NCBI RefSeq assembly: GCF_025961205.1
Contig: NZ_JAOQNH010000001.1
Location: 434,001 to 498,000, forward strand
Length of the DNA: 64,000 nt
Origin: Azospirillum fermentarium
GTDB taxonomy: Bacteria; Pseudomonadota; Alphaproteobacteria; Azospirillales; Azospirillaceae
Direction: 5' to 3'
A program made the translations under genes and the position numbers. Below, in pieces: positions 16,919 to 25,985 of this stretch; positions within the stretch are counted from its first letter, which is position 1, and each line of letters starts with the position of its first letter. The notes beneath the pieces were generated by a model. That model had not been told where the DNA came from and ran no database searches. It saw only the letters and a list, made by a program, of their open reading frames with translations.

Positions 16919-19666
16919 TTGACGCTGCGCTTTCTCCAGAACCGTCGTGAATTCCTGCAGTCGGTGGGAGCAGCAGGACTGACGGTGATCTACACGCGGC
17001 TGGCCGAAGCCGGCCCCGCCGCCGATACCGCCCAGCAGGCGGCCCCGGCCAACACATGGAGCGGGCCGCCGGGAAAGGCGCGCTACCGAATCGAGGGGGT
17101 GCCGAAGGTGACGGGCGCCAAGATCTACGCCCGCGACTTCCGCGCCCGCGACATGGAGGGCTGGCCGGCGGGGCCGGAACGCTATGCCCTGGTGCTGCGC
17201 ACCACGGTGGTGGACCGGCCCTTTCAGGGCATCGACCTGTCGGTGCTGCCGCCGGAGCTGCTGCCCCAGCAGATCATCACCGCGGAAAAGCTGGCGGACG
17301 ACAAGATCACCTTCCCCTCGTCGATGACACCGCCGGTGGGGCGGCCCGGCGGGCTTCTGGTGGCGCAGGGCAAGCTGCCGGTCTATTTCGGGCAGCCGGC
17401 GGTGATCCTGATCTTCACCGACTTCGCCACCTGGCGGCAGGCGTCCCGGCGGCTTCAGTTCCACAAGGGCGTGGTAAAGTACGGCCCCGCCGCCGATCCC
17501 GACATGTGGGCCAGCCCGCAACAGCCCCCCTATTCGCCGCCCACCTATCTGACCCGCGTGGCCAAGGGGAAGCAGGAGCTGTTCTCGCAGGTCAAGGACG
17601 GCCAGAGCAACCCCACCGGCAGCGCGCCCGTGGACCGGGAGGCCCGGAAGTGGCGCGCCGACATCAAGGCGGAATTCAACCAGAGCGACGTCACCACCTT
17701 CACCGGCACCTATGACACCCAGGTTCTCGATCCGGTCTTCATGGAGCCGGAAGCGGGGCTGGGCTGGCTGGAACCGGCAAAGGACGGCCAAACCGGCGGA
17801 ACGCTGCATCTGGTGCTGGGCACCCAATCCACCAACGGCGATTTCCAGACCACGCTGAACCTGTTCTCCAACGCCGGCTGCCCGGTCCAGGTCTCCACGA
17901 TCGTGCTGAACTCCTGCTATCCCGGCGGCGGGTTCGGCGGGCGCGACGTGTCCACGGTGCCGGTCATCATGGCTCTGGCCGCGGCCTATGCCGGCGGGCC
18001 GGTGCGTCTGGCCTACGACCGCTATGAACAGTTCCAGTCGGGGCTGAAGCAGCTGGGCGCCACGGTCACCCCCCGTCTGGCCATCGGGCGCGACGGGCGG
18101 TTCCGCGCCATCGAATACGACATGGTGCTGAAGGCCGGCGGCAACAACAACTACAGCCAATGGGTGGCGCAACTGGCCGCCTATTGCGGCGGTGGCAGCT
18201 ACGACATCGACAAGGTGGCGATCAACGCCGGCGCCCGCCCGACGCCGGGGGTGGTCGCCGGCTCCATGCGCGGGTTCGGCGGACCGCAGGCGTTCTTCGG
18301 CATCGAATGCCTGATCGACGAGGCGGCGGAAACGCTGAAAATCGACCCCATCGCCCTGCGCCTGCGCAACGTGCTGAAGACCGGCGACCGCACCGTGACC
18401 GGCGCGCCGATCGAACAGGCCATGCGCCTGAAGGACATCTGCGAGCGCGCCGCCGCCACCCCGCTGTGGGCGGACCGGGCGGCGGAAAAGCAGCGGCGCG
18501 ACACCGCCACCCTGGCCTATGGCGTCGGCTTCGCCCTGAGCAACCAGGCGTTCGGCACCGGCGGCGACGGCGTGATGGCCGAGGTGTCGCTGGCCCCCGA
18601 CGGGCGCATCACCATGTCCACCAACGCCGTCGATATGGGCAACGGCTCGGCCACCTCGCTGGCGGTCAGCACGGCAGCGGCATTGGGGGCCAACGCCGAC
18701 GCCATCGCCATGGGCAAGGTGGTGCCGTTCGTCGCCGGGCTGGGGTTCGACAGCACTCTGCCGGCGTCCGAACAGGTCTGGACCAACCCGCGCTATACGG
18801 CATCCTTTTCCATGTCGTCCAGCGCCTGTCTGACCGGGTTCCATCAGGTCCACGCCGCCGAACAGGCGGCGCGCATGCTGTTCCTGACCGGCATCCTGCC
18901 CACCGCGCGGGTTCTGTGGCGGGCCCGGGTGGCCGCCGACAAAGTGCGGTGGAAGGACGGCGCCCTGACCGCGCGGGGCCGCCGCCCCCTGCCGCTGGCC
19001 GAGATCGCCGCCGCCGCCCATGCCCGCAAGGGCGTGGTGGGGGCCATGGTCCATGCCTACAACCAGGCGCGCTGGGTGGTGGGCACCTACACCGTGGACG
19101 GGGTGCGTCACACCGGGCCGATCGACGGCCTGTCCACCCGGCTGGGCGGGGAAGCCAACTGGCGCATCCACGACCGCCAGGACACCAAGCCGCCGCCCGC
19201 CAACGGGTATCTCTATGGCCGTTCCCACTATGCCCCGTCGGGCACGCTGGCGGCGGTGGAGGTCAACCGCGACACCGGCGCCGCCAGGGTCATCGCCCTG
19301 CACACCTATCTGGATTCCGGACGCGTGATCCAGCCCGACCTGCTGACCGGCCAGTACGAGGGCGGGGCGGCCATGGGCATCGGCTATGCCCTGCTGGAAA
19401 ACCTGCCGCTGCTGAAGGAGGGCGGCGGGTCCGGGCGCTGGAACCTGGACCGCTATTCCGTCCCCCTGGCCGGGGACGTGCCGCTGGACCGGCTGACCCT
19501 GGAGCTGCTGGGGACCGAGGACGCCAACGGCAAGGGCATCGCCGAAGCGGTGCTGTGCCCCATCGCCCCCGCCATCGTCAACGCCATCGCCCACGCCGTG
19601 GGCCGCCGGTTCCGGTCGCTGCCGGTCACCGCCGCCGACATCCGGCAGAAGAAGGAGCCGGCCTGA
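16919..19666 (+). CDS. Molybdenum hydroxylase large subunit (xanthine oxidase family), Tat-targeted
   Basis: A 915-residue molybdopterin-binding subunit like those of isoquinoline 1-oxidoreductase and periplasmic aldehyde dehydrogenases. The start is TTG at 16919 with GGGAGG eight bases upstream. The N-terminus NRREFLQSVGAAGLTVIY is a twin-arginine signal (Arg9-Arg10), so the folded complex should be exported. The body has an aldehyde-oxidase N-like domain (YRIEGVPKVTGAKIYARDF), the molybdenum-site loop GGGFGGRDVSTV (about residue 339) and a C-terminal GIAEAVLCPIAPAIVNA (about 877) with the likely catalytic Glu. The substrate is not deducible. The stop codon overlaps the ATG of the 2Fe-2S gene (TGATG), indicating translational coupling. 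Confidence 0.9.
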   Translation: MTLRFLQNRREFLQSVGAAGLTVIYTRLAEAGPAADTAQQAAPANTWSGPPGKARYRIEGVPKVTGAKIYARDFRARDMEGWPAGPERYALVLRTTVVDRPFQGIDLSVLPPELLPQQIITAEKLADDKITFPSSMTPPVGRPGGLLVAQGKLPVYFGQPAVILIFTDFATWRQASRRLQFHKGVVKYGPAADPDMWASPQQPPYSPPTYLTRVAKGKQELFSQVKDGQSNPTGSAPVDREARKWRADIKAEFNQSDVTTFTGTYDTQVLDPVFMEPEAGLGWLEPAKDGQTGGTLHLVLGTQSTNGDFQTTLNLFSNAGCPVQVSTIVLNSCYPGGGFGGRDVSTVPVIMALAAAYAGGPVRLAYDRYEQFQSGLKQLGATVTPRLAIGRDGRFRAIEYDMVLKAGGNNNYSQWVAQLAAYCGGGSYDIDKVAINAGARPTPGVVAGSMRGFGGPQAFFGIECLIDEAAETLKIDPIALRLRNVLKTGDRTVTGAPIEQAMRLKDICERAAATPLWADRAAEKQRRDTATLAYGVGFALSNQAFGTGGDGVMAEVSLAPDGRITMSTNAVDMGNGSATSLAVSTAAALGANADAIAMGKVVPFVAGLGFDSTLPASEQVWTNPRYTASFSMSSSACLTGFHQVHAAEQAARMLFLTGILPTARVLWRARVAADKVRWKDGALTARGRRPLPLAEIAAAAHARKGVVGAMVHAYNQARWVVGTYTVDGVRHTGPIDGLSTRLGGEANWRIHDRQDTKPPPANGYLYGRSHYAPSGTLAAVEVNRDTGAARVIALHTYLDSGRVIQPDLLTGQYEGGAAMGIGYALLENLPLLKEGGGSGRWNLDRYSVPLAGDVPLDRLTLELLGTEDANGKGIAEAVLCPIAPAIVNAIAHAVGRRFRSLPVTAADIRQKKEPA

Positions 19667-20184
19667 TGCCCACCGTTTCCGTTGCCATCACCATCAACGG
19701 CACGCTGTACGAACGCAGCGTGCCCGACGACCTGCCGCTGCTGGATTTCCTGCAAGAGGATCTGGGGCTGACCGGCACCAAGCTGGGCTGCGGCATCGGC
19801 GTGTGCCGGGCCTGCACCGTGGCGGTGCGGCGCGTGCCCACCGCCGCCCTGACCCCGCTGCTGTCCTGTTCCACCCCCGCCGCACACCTGAGCGGACAGG
19901 AGGTCTTTACGGTGGAGGGGCTGGGCGATGCCCGCCATCTCAGCCCGCTGCAGAAATCGTTTCTGGACGAATTCGCGTTCCAGTGCGGCTATTGCGCGCC
20001 GGGGTTCCTGATGGCGGCGCACATCCTGCTGGATTCCCTGCGCTTCGCCCCGGTGCCCCGCGACCAGTTGGACGCGGCCATCGCCGACGCCTGCGGCGCG
20101 CACATCTGCCGCTGTACGGGCTACAAGCGCTATTACGCGGCGATTCGCAAGGCCGCCCTGGCCGAACCGGGGCTGGTGTCATGA
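19666..20184 (+). CDS. Molybdenum hydroxylase 2Fe-2S small subunit
   Basis: A 172-residue two-cluster iron-sulfur protein. The N-terminal plant-type cluster ligands are Cys42, Cys47, Cys50 and Cys68. The C-terminal cluster ligands are Cys107 and Cys110 (FQCGYCAPGF) and Cys148 and Cys150 (HICRCTGYKRY). It carries electrons from the molybdenum centre. It has no export signal of its own and presumably travels with the Tat-targeted large subunit. The start overlaps the large-subunit stop by one base, and the stop overlaps the start of the cytochrome gene (ATGA). No FAD subunit gene is present, so the cytochrome is the likely electron acceptor. Confidence 0.93.
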   Translation: MPTVSVAITINGTLYERSVPDDLPLLDFLQEDLGLTGTKLGCGIGVCRACTVAVRRVPTAALTPLLSCSTPAAHLSGQEVFTVEGLGDARHLSPLQKSFLDEFAFQCGYCAPGFLMAAHILLDSLRFAPVPRDQLDAAIADACGAHICRCTGYKRYYAAIRKAALAEPGLVS

Positions 20185-21173
20185 CCGGAGAGGCGATGAT
20201 GACCCTGATCCGCCGCAGCCTCGCCGCACTGGCGTGGCTTGCCCTTTCCCACGCGGCCCCCACCCTGGCCGAAACCGCCCCGTCCGACACCGGTGCCGCC
20301 TATGCCAAGGCGTGTCAGGCGGCCATTGCCCCCATCCCCGCCTTCGACTGCCGCAACGGCGAGGTGATCCCCATCACCGTCAACGGTGCGGTGCCGGCGG
20401 AGTACCAGCCGGGCATGACCTGCGACCGGCCCTCGCTGCTGGCGGGGGTGGAGAATGGGCTGCTGAGCGGGGTGAAGAAGGAGCCGTGCGCTCCCTATTC
20501 CCGCGCGCTGGTGCTGCGCGACGACACCAAGGCGCAGATCGCCGTCTGGTGCCGCCAGACCCAGTTCCGCCCCGCCGACACCCACCTGTACGACGAAATC
20601 AACATGGTGGTTCACGACGTCGGCAGCGGCAGCACCTGCTGGTTCCAGGCGGAACCCAAGGAAGGGTCGGACGGCATCGACGGCAGCAACGTCCAGCCCC
20701 CCGGCGCCCCCGGCAACCCGTGGAGCACGCCGGAGCAGTTGAACGAGGGGCCGATGGCCTGCACCCAGTGCCACGACGCCAGCCCGTTCATGTACAGCCC
20801 CTATTACGCCCAGACCAAATCGCTGCCGTCGGACCCGTTCGGCAAATACACCACCACCATCGGCATCTTCAACGACTGGCCCAAGCCGATGAGCATCACC
20901 ACGCGGGGCAACACCTGCACCGGCTGTCACCGGATCACCAATTTCCAATCGTGCCAGACCTTCACGCCCATGACCTATGAGCCGTCGAAGACGGAGGGGC
21001 TGGATGCGTGGGGCTATCACTTCCCGCAATCCCACTGGATGCCGCCGGGCAACCTGCACAGCCGCGAGCAGTGGGAGGTGATCTACCGCGAGAGCATCGC
21101 CGGGATCGAAGCCTGCTGCCAGGATCCCACCCGGCCCGAATGCATCGTCACGCCACTGCCGGGCGACAAGTAA
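20181..21173 (+). CDS. Periplasmic dihaem cytochrome c, partner of the molybdenum hydroxylase
   Basis: A 330-residue secreted protein with a signal peptide (SLAALAWLALSHAAPTLAET, about 13-32). Two haem c motifs are visible: CTQCH at 194-198 and CTGCH at 246-250. There are many other cysteines (for example Cys45, 57, 81, 103, 124), suggesting disulphides. The region between and after the haem motifs does not look like a standard class I cytochrome c, and I do not recognise a named family. The ATGA overlap with the 2Fe-2S gene suggests it accepts electrons from that subunit and passes them to the respiratory chain. Confidence 0.85.
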   Translation: MTGEAMMTLIRRSLAALAWLALSHAAPTLAETAPSDTGAAYAKACQAAIAPIPAFDCRNGEVIPITVNGAVPAEYQPGMTCDRPSLLAGVENGLLSGVKKEPCAPYSRALVLRDDTKAQIAVWCRQTQFRPADTHLYDEINMVVHDVGSGSTCWFQAEPKEGSDGIDGSNVQPPGAPGNPWSTPEQLNEGPMACTQCHDASPFMYSPYYAQTKSLPSDPFGKYTTTIGIFNDWPKPMSITTRGNTCTGCHRITNFQSCQTFTPMTYEPSKTEGLDAWGYHFPQSHWMPPGNLHSREQWEVIYRESIAGIEACCQDPTRPECIVTPLPGDK

Positions 21174-21221
21174 GCACCAGGGGCGGCGGGAGGACGGCTC
21201 CGGCCTTCCTCCTTCCCCCGT

Positions 21222-21455
21222 TCAGAAGTCGGAGCAGCGGCCCTTGAATTCCCAATCGCCGTAGCGGGTAGGTTCGGGGCCGTTGGGGCCGCCGATTTCG
21301 CCGGGCATCTGTTCCACAGGCTTGGGCGTGGCGGGGTCCGCGGCGGTGGTTTCCGTCGTTGCCGGCGACTCGGACGCGGTGGTGACCGCCGCCGGGCTGA
21401 GGGGCCGGGCAGCGGGGGACGGGGTTCCGTCGGCAGGGATGTCGGTGGTGCTCAT
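21222..21455 (-). CDS. DUF1674 / succinate dehydrogenase assembly factor 4 (SdhAF4) family protein
   Basis: A 77-residue protein whose C-terminus GGPNGPEPTRYGDWEFKGRC-SDF is the hallmark of DUF1674. The rest is low-complexity Ala/Thr/Pro. In mitochondria the related SDHAF4/Sdh8 protects the flavinylated SDHA subunit during complex II assembly; a bacterial role in succinate dehydrogenase maturation is likely but not proven. The ATG at 21455 gives MSTTDIPAD; an ATG at 21464 is also in frame. No sdh genes are in this window. Confidence 0.85.
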   Translation of the reverse strand: MSTTDIPADGTPSPAARPLSPAAVTTASESPATTETTAADPATPKPVEQMPGEIGGPNGPEPTRYGDWEFKGRCSDF

Positions 21456-21590
21456 GACCGGCAAGGATAGGCCCGCCGCGGGCGGGGGGCAAGGGAGCGG
21501 TTGCTTTCACTCTGGCCTGAACACCCAATCCCCCGGTTTCCAAAGGCCCCCGGCCTTTGGCGGATGCGGGCGGCGCCCGCGTGGGTTCCC

Positions 21591-22814
21591 TCACCTCAGA
21601 TACGGCGTGCGCTGGGCCACGGCCCCGCGGTCGCGTGCAGTCACCCCAAAGCGGTCGAGCATGTCCGGCCACTGCCGCAGCCCGTGTTCAACCTCGTCAC
21701 GCACCCGTCCGGCGGTCCCGGCCTCAAGCCCGAAGGCCGGAAAGACGGCGAACGCCGCGCCGGGATCGGGCAACGGGTCGGCACCGCGGGCGGGCCGGAC
21801 CGCCAGATGCGGCGCCCGGTGGCACATCAGGTCGAAGGCCGGCGACAGACGCCAGCCGCCATCATGGAGGAAGGCGGTGTTGCGCAGGTGGTCATCGGTG
21901 TTGTGAAGGGCGCAATTGAACAGCAGCCGGCGAAAGATCTCCTCCTCGCACGGTGCGGCCCCCATGGCGCGGGCGGCGGCGGCGATGTCGGTGTAGGTGA
22001 AGCGGGTGGCGTAATCCGCCGGTGGCTGCCGCAGAATCGTCGCCGCGCTCAGATAGCCCAGCCGCCGGCCATCGCCGGTGCGGTCGAAGCGTTTGACCAG
22101 CAGCACGGAACGGCCCGCCACGGTCACCACCTCGTGCTCCGGCACGGCGATGCCGCACGCGCGGGCCAGGGACAGGCAGGCAGCCTCCACCCGCGGCTCG
22201 TCGAAGGCATCGCCGCGGGCGGAAAACTTGGCGATCCAGCCATGGCCGTCCCGGCGGATGCGGGCCTTGGGCCGAGCGCCACCCACATCGGCACTGGAAC
22301 GGAACAGAAGCTCCAAATGGTGGCGGCGGGCGATGCCGGCCTCCACCGCCTCGGCGGCTTCGGTCAGATCCTCCAGGGTCTCGCTGCCGTCGGGCAGGCC
22401 GATGAGGGCATCGCCGGGCACCCACTGGCCGGGACCGGCGTCCGGGGTAGGACCGAAGCGAAGGTCGCCAGTACGGTCATCGCCGGCAGCGGCAAGGTAT
22501 TCGGCCAGCCCGAACACCTGATTGGGAAAGGCCGCCGACAGAACGTCCTTGCCCCACCCGTCCGGCCCGGCATCGTAGAAGGCCAGAGCCGCTTCGTAAG
22601 GATCACTGACAGCCGGCTTGCGCCGCAGCGGCAAACCGATGGGGTCGATGGCACGGGCGTCGGGACGGGCCAGCCACGAGGCGGCGTATTGGAAACGGGA
22701 CCGGCGCGCCGCCCGGCCGTCAAACTGCAGGGCGCCGACGGGGACCGGCACACCGCCGCAATCGGTGAACACCACCAGCCGCTCGATCCGGCCACCCCTA
22801 GAAATCGGCCACAT
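21591..22814 (-). CDS. hipA: HipA-type serine/threonine kinase toxin
   Basis: A 407-residue HipA-family kinase. The N-terminal part has the FQYAASWLA and LPLRRKPAVSDPYEAALAF segments of HipA N-terminal domains. The kinase core shows KARIRRDGHGWIAKFSARGD (nucleotide lysine), VLLVKRFDR, HNTDDHLRN (catalytic Asp/Asn loop) and LSPAFDLM (the DFG-equivalent). HipA kinases phosphorylate aminoacyl-tRNA synthetases and arrest growth. The gene overlaps the upstream XRE gene by 17 nt, the arrangement of a hipBA module. All catalytic residues I can check are present, so the toxin appears intact. Confidence 0.9.
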   Translation of the reverse strand: MWPISRGGRIERLVVFTDCGGVPVPVGALQFDGRAARRSRFQYAASWLARPDARAIDPIGLPLRRKPAVSDPYEAALAFYDAGPDGWGKDVLSAAFPNQVFGLAEYLAAAGDDRTGDLRFGPTPDAGPGQWVPGDALIGLPDGSETLEDLTEAAEAVEAGIARRHHLELLFRSSADVGGARPKARIRRDGHGWIAKFSARGDAFDEPRVEAACLSLARACGIAVPEHEVVTVAGRSVLLVKRFDRTGDGRRLGYLSAATILRQPPADYATRFTYTDIAAAARAMGAAPCEEEIFRRLLFNCALHNTDDHLRNTAFLHDGGWRLSPAFDLMCHRAPHLAVRPARGADPLPDPGAAFAVFPAFGLEAGTAGRVRDEVEHGLRQWPDMLDRFGVTARDRGAVAQRTPYLR

Positions 22815-23106
22815 CGGGTGTCCTTCCCGCGCGCTTGCGCCCGTGGATGTCGTCCAGATCCTCGCCGATGGGGTCGGTTTCCAGCAGGGACGCGATGCGG
22901 CCGGGATAGCCGAGGATGGCCAGAACCTTGACCAGCAGGCCGATGCCGGCGGTGGGGCGTCCGGCTTCCAATGCCTGATAGGTCTTACGGGTGACGCCAG
23001 CCCGGTCGGCGACGTCGGCCTGGGTCAGATTGCGGCGCAACCGCGCCAGCCGGAGCCGCCGCCCCAGCCGCTCCAGGCTGTCACTGTCGTCGGTAGTCAG
23101 GATCAT
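22798..23106 (-). CDS. hipB: XRE-family antitoxin, HipB-like
   Basis: A 102-residue protein if started at the ATG at 23106 (MILTTDDSD). The helix-turn-helix is RLARLRRNLTQADVADRAG followed by VTRKTYQALEAGRPTAGIGL. As a HipB-type antitoxin it would bind the operator of its own operon and neutralise the kinase encoded downstream, with which it overlaps by 17 nt. An in-frame start at 23169 would add 21 Cys-containing residues with no family resemblance. The promoter should lie between 23107 and about 23200. Confidence 0.85.
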   Translation of the reverse strand: MILTTDDSDSLERLGRRLRLARLRRNLTQADVADRAGVTRKTYQALEAGRPTAGIGLLVKVLAILGYPGRIASLLETDPIGEDLDDIHGRKRAGRTPDVADF

Positions 23107-23220
23107 CGGACACACCCCATGACCCATACAAGGGTCACAATCCGCTTGTTCGATCCATATAGAGGGCATGGATGCCGGTAATCAAGCCCCTTGCCCCGAC
23201 CCGGCCCCCCCCCGGAAAAC

Positions 23221-23250
23221 AGAAAAGGGGGCCGGTTTCCCGGCCCCCTT
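23221..23250 (-). terminator. Rho-independent terminator of rpsA
   Basis: Perfect stem GGGGGCCGG / CCGGCCCCC (23227-23235 and 23240-23248) with a 4-nt loop, extended by AA/TT pairs. On the minus strand it is followed by TTTTCTGTTTT. It lies about 30 nt after the rpsA stop. Confidence 0.85.
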
Positions 23251-23278
23251 CCCTTCTCAACCCGAGGGCTGAAAAGGC

Positions 23279-24973
23279 TTAGTCCTGCTCGGCCTGCTTG
23301 CGCTTCAGAGCCGCACCCAGGATGTCGCCCAGCGAGGCGCCCGAGTCCGACGAGCCGTACTCGGCCATCGCCTGCTTCTCTTCTTCCATCTCGCGGGCCT
23401 TGATCGACAGGGAGATGCGGCGCGAACCGCGGTCGATCTGGGTGACCTTGGCGTCGATCTTTTCGCCGACGGCGAAACGCTCGGGCCGCTGCTCACCACG
23501 CTCGCGCGACAGGTCCGACTTGCGGATGAAGCCGGTGTAGCCTTCGCCCACCGCCACTTCGATGCCGCCGTCGGTGACCGCGGTCACGGTGCAGGTCACG
23601 ACGTCGTTCTTCTTCAGGCCGGCGGTGGCGGCTTCGAACGGATCGTTCGAGAGCTGCTTGATGCCCAGGCTGATGCGCTCCTTGTCGATATCGACGTCGA
23701 GCACCTTCACCTTGACCCGGTCGCCCTTCTTGAACTCGGCGATGGCTTCTTCGCCCGACTTGTTCCAGTCCAGGTCGGACATGTGGACCATGCCGTCGAT
23801 GTCGCCCGGCAGACCGACGAACAGACCGAATTCGGTGATGTTCTTGACCTCGCCTTCCAGCTCCGTGCCCGGGCCGAACTTGTCGAGGAAGGTCTCCCAC
23901 GGGTTGTCCAGGCACTGCTTCAGGCCCAGGCTGATGCGGCGCTTCTGGGGATCGACGTCCAGGACCATGACTTCCACTTCCTGAGAGGTGGAAACGATCT
24001 TGCCCGGATGGACGTTCTTCTTGGTCCACGACATTTCGGAGACGTGAACCAGACCCTCGATGCCCGGCTCCAGCTCGACGAACGCGCCGTAGTCGGTGAT
24101 GTTGGTGACGCGGCCCTTGAACTTGGCCCCGATCGGGTACTTGGCTTCCACGCCTTCCCACGGATCGGCTTCAAGCTGCTTCATGCCCAGGCTGATGCGC
24201 TGGGTTTCGGGGTTGAAGCGGATGACCTGCACGGTGACGGTCTGGCCGATCTGCAGGGCTTCCGAGGGATGGTTGATGCGGCGCCACGCGATGTCGGTGA
24301 CGTGCAGCAGGCCGTCCACGCCGCCCAGATCCACGAACGCACCGTAATCGGTGATGTTCTTGACCACGCCCTGGAGAACCTGGCCTTCCTTGAGGTTGGC
24401 GACCAGTTCCGAACGGGCTTCGGCGCGGCTTTCTTCCAGCACCGCACGGCGCGACACCACGATGTTCCCGCGCGAGCGGTCCATCTTCAGGATCTGGAAG
24501 GGCTGCGGGGTGCCCAGCAGCGGGGAGATGTCGCGGACCGGGCGGATATCGACCTGGCTGCCGGGCAGGAAGGCCACGGCACCGTTCAGATCGACGGTGA
24601 AACCGCCCTTCACGCGGCCGAAGATCACGCCGGTGACGCGCTGCTGGTCGTTGAAGGCCTTTTCAAGCTGGGTCCACGCTTCTTCGCGCTTCGCCTTCTC
24701 ACGGGACAGGACGGCTTCGCCGTTCTTGTCTTCCATGCGTTCCAGATACACCTCAACGGTGTCGCCCACCTTCAACTCGGCGGGCTGTCCGGGCACGGAA
24801 AATTCCTTGAGCGCGACGCGCCCTTCCGACTTCAGGCCGACGTCGATGGTGACCATGTCGTTCTCGACGGAGACGACGCGGCCCTTGACGACGGAGCCTT
24901 CCAGAGACTCGGCCGTGCCCAGCGACTCTTCCAGAAGCGCCGCGAAGCTTTCCTTACCCATAGCCTGTGCCAT
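23279..24973 (-). CDS. rpsA: 30S ribosomal protein S1
   Basis: A 564-residue protein with six S1 RNA-binding repeats, each with the GxVxxIxxFGAFVxL-type pattern (for example GVVKNITDYGAFVDLGGVDG, GRVTNITDYGAFVELEPGIE, GEVKNITEFGLFVGLPGDID). S1 brings mRNA to the 30S subunit. The start is the ATG at 24973 (MAQAMGKESFAALLEES) with AGGAG eight bases upstream. It is the last gene of aroA-cmk-rpsA, an order common in alphaproteobacteria, and is followed by a strong terminator. Confidence 0.97.
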   Translation of the reverse strand: MAQAMGKESFAALLEESLGTAESLEGSVVKGRVVSVENDMVTIDVGLKSEGRVALKEFSVPGQPAELKVGDTVEVYLERMEDKNGEAVLSREKAKREEAWTQLEKAFNDQQRVTGVIFGRVKGGFTVDLNGAVAFLPGSQVDIRPVRDISPLLGTPQPFQILKMDRSRGNIVVSRRAVLEESRAEARSELVANLKEGQVLQGVVKNITDYGAFVDLGGVDGLLHVTDIAWRRINHPSEALQIGQTVTVQVIRFNPETQRISLGMKQLEADPWEGVEAKYPIGAKFKGRVTNITDYGAFVELEPGIEGLVHVSEMSWTKKNVHPGKIVSTSQEVEVMVLDVDPQKRRISLGLKQCLDNPWETFLDKFGPGTELEGEVKNITEFGLFVGLPGDIDGMVHMSDLDWNKSGEEAIAEFKKGDRVKVKVLDVDIDKERISLGIKQLSNDPFEAATAGLKKNDVVTCTVTAVTDGGIEVAVGEGYTGFIRKSDLSRERGEQRPERFAVGEKIDAKVTQIDRGSRRISLSIKAREMEEEKQAMAEYGSSDSGASLGDILGAALKRKQAEQD

Positions 24974-25127
24974 TGAAACTCCTAAGGTTGCGCAAAAACG
25001 GCCCGCATCCGGCCCGGCCACGGCAGCATGACCGGCGTCGATGCGAACCGCCGCGCCGGACCTCATGTCCGGCGTCTTGGTTCAAAATATTTTCTGGGAG
25101 GCGATCCGGCCCGGACGTTCACAGCGC

Positions 25128-25793
25128 TTACGCGCCGTGCACACCGGTCTTGGAACCGATAAACGCAATCGCCGCGGTAAACGCCTCATCGGCGTTCATC
25201 GCGGACGTATCAAGCAGATAAGCATCGTCGGCGGGGACCAGGGGGGCAATCGCCCTTTGGCTGTCGCGCGCGTCACGAGCCTTCATGTCTTCCAGAACGT
25301 CGGACGGTATAGCCGGAATCCCGCGCTCCTGCAACTCCTTGAGTCGCCGCTGGGCGCGGACCTCCACCGATGCGGTGACGAACAGCTTGGCGTTCGCATC
25401 CGGGCAGACCACCGTGCCGACGTCGCGCCCGTCCAGCACGGCGCCGGGAGCCCCGCCGGGGGGAGTGAAGGCGAAGCTGCGCTGGAAATCCAAGAGCGCG
25501 GCCCGCACCTCGGGCACCACGGCGACCTTGGACGCGGCCTGGGCCGCCTCGTCGGTGCGCAGGTCGGGGTCGTCCAGGATGGCCGAGTCGGGTTTCAGCG
25601 CACGGGCCACCTGGGCCGCCGCCACCGGGTCCGCCGGATCCTTGTCGGCCCGCAGGACCAGAACGCCGACGGCGCGGTACAGCGAGCCGGTGTCGAGATG
25701 GGCGAAGCCCAGCGCGCGCGCGACGCGGCGGGCCAGCGTGCCCTTGCCCGAAGCGGCGGGGCCGTCGATGGCGATGATGAGAGACGATGACAT
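25128..25793 (-). CDS. cmk: Cytidylate kinase
   Basis: A 221-residue kinase that phosphorylates CMP and dCMP with ATP. The P-loop is [18 protein letters not shown] (about 7-24). [34 protein letters not shown] and [20 protein letters not shown] are the expected CMP-binding and lid segments. The start is the ATG at 25793. It lies between aroA (193 nt upstream) and rpsA (154 nt downstream). Confidence 0.96.
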   Translation of the reverse strand: MSSSLIIAIDGPAASGKGTLARRVARALGFAHLDTGSLYRAVGVLVLRADKDPADPVAAAQVARALKPDSAILDDPDLRTDEAAQAASKVAVVPEVRAALLDFQRSFAFTPPGGAPGAVLDGRDVGTVVCPDANAKLFVTASVEVRAQRRLKELQERGIPAIPSDVLEDMKARDARDSQRAIAPLVPADDAYLLDTSAMNADEAFTAAIAFIGSKTGVHGA

Positions 25794-25985
25794 GAGGGAT
25801 TGCGTGTCTGTGGCGATCACAAGCGGTAACCGTTCGGTGAGCCAGTTAGTCCCGTCTGCCCCGCATGGCAAGCGCGGCGTTCGGCCGACGGCCACGCCCT
25901 GCCATGCTTTTTCCTTCTACCACACCTGATCGTCCGGCCCCAGCGGGGCGTTGCCGCACCCGCCGGCGGTCCGCCGGGCGGCGCC

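Noticed and set aside
16889..19594. Minus-strand open frame of 901 codons
   Set aside because: Antisense to the molybdenum hydroxylase large subunit, whose motifs are clear. The opposite frame shows only low-complexity sequence.
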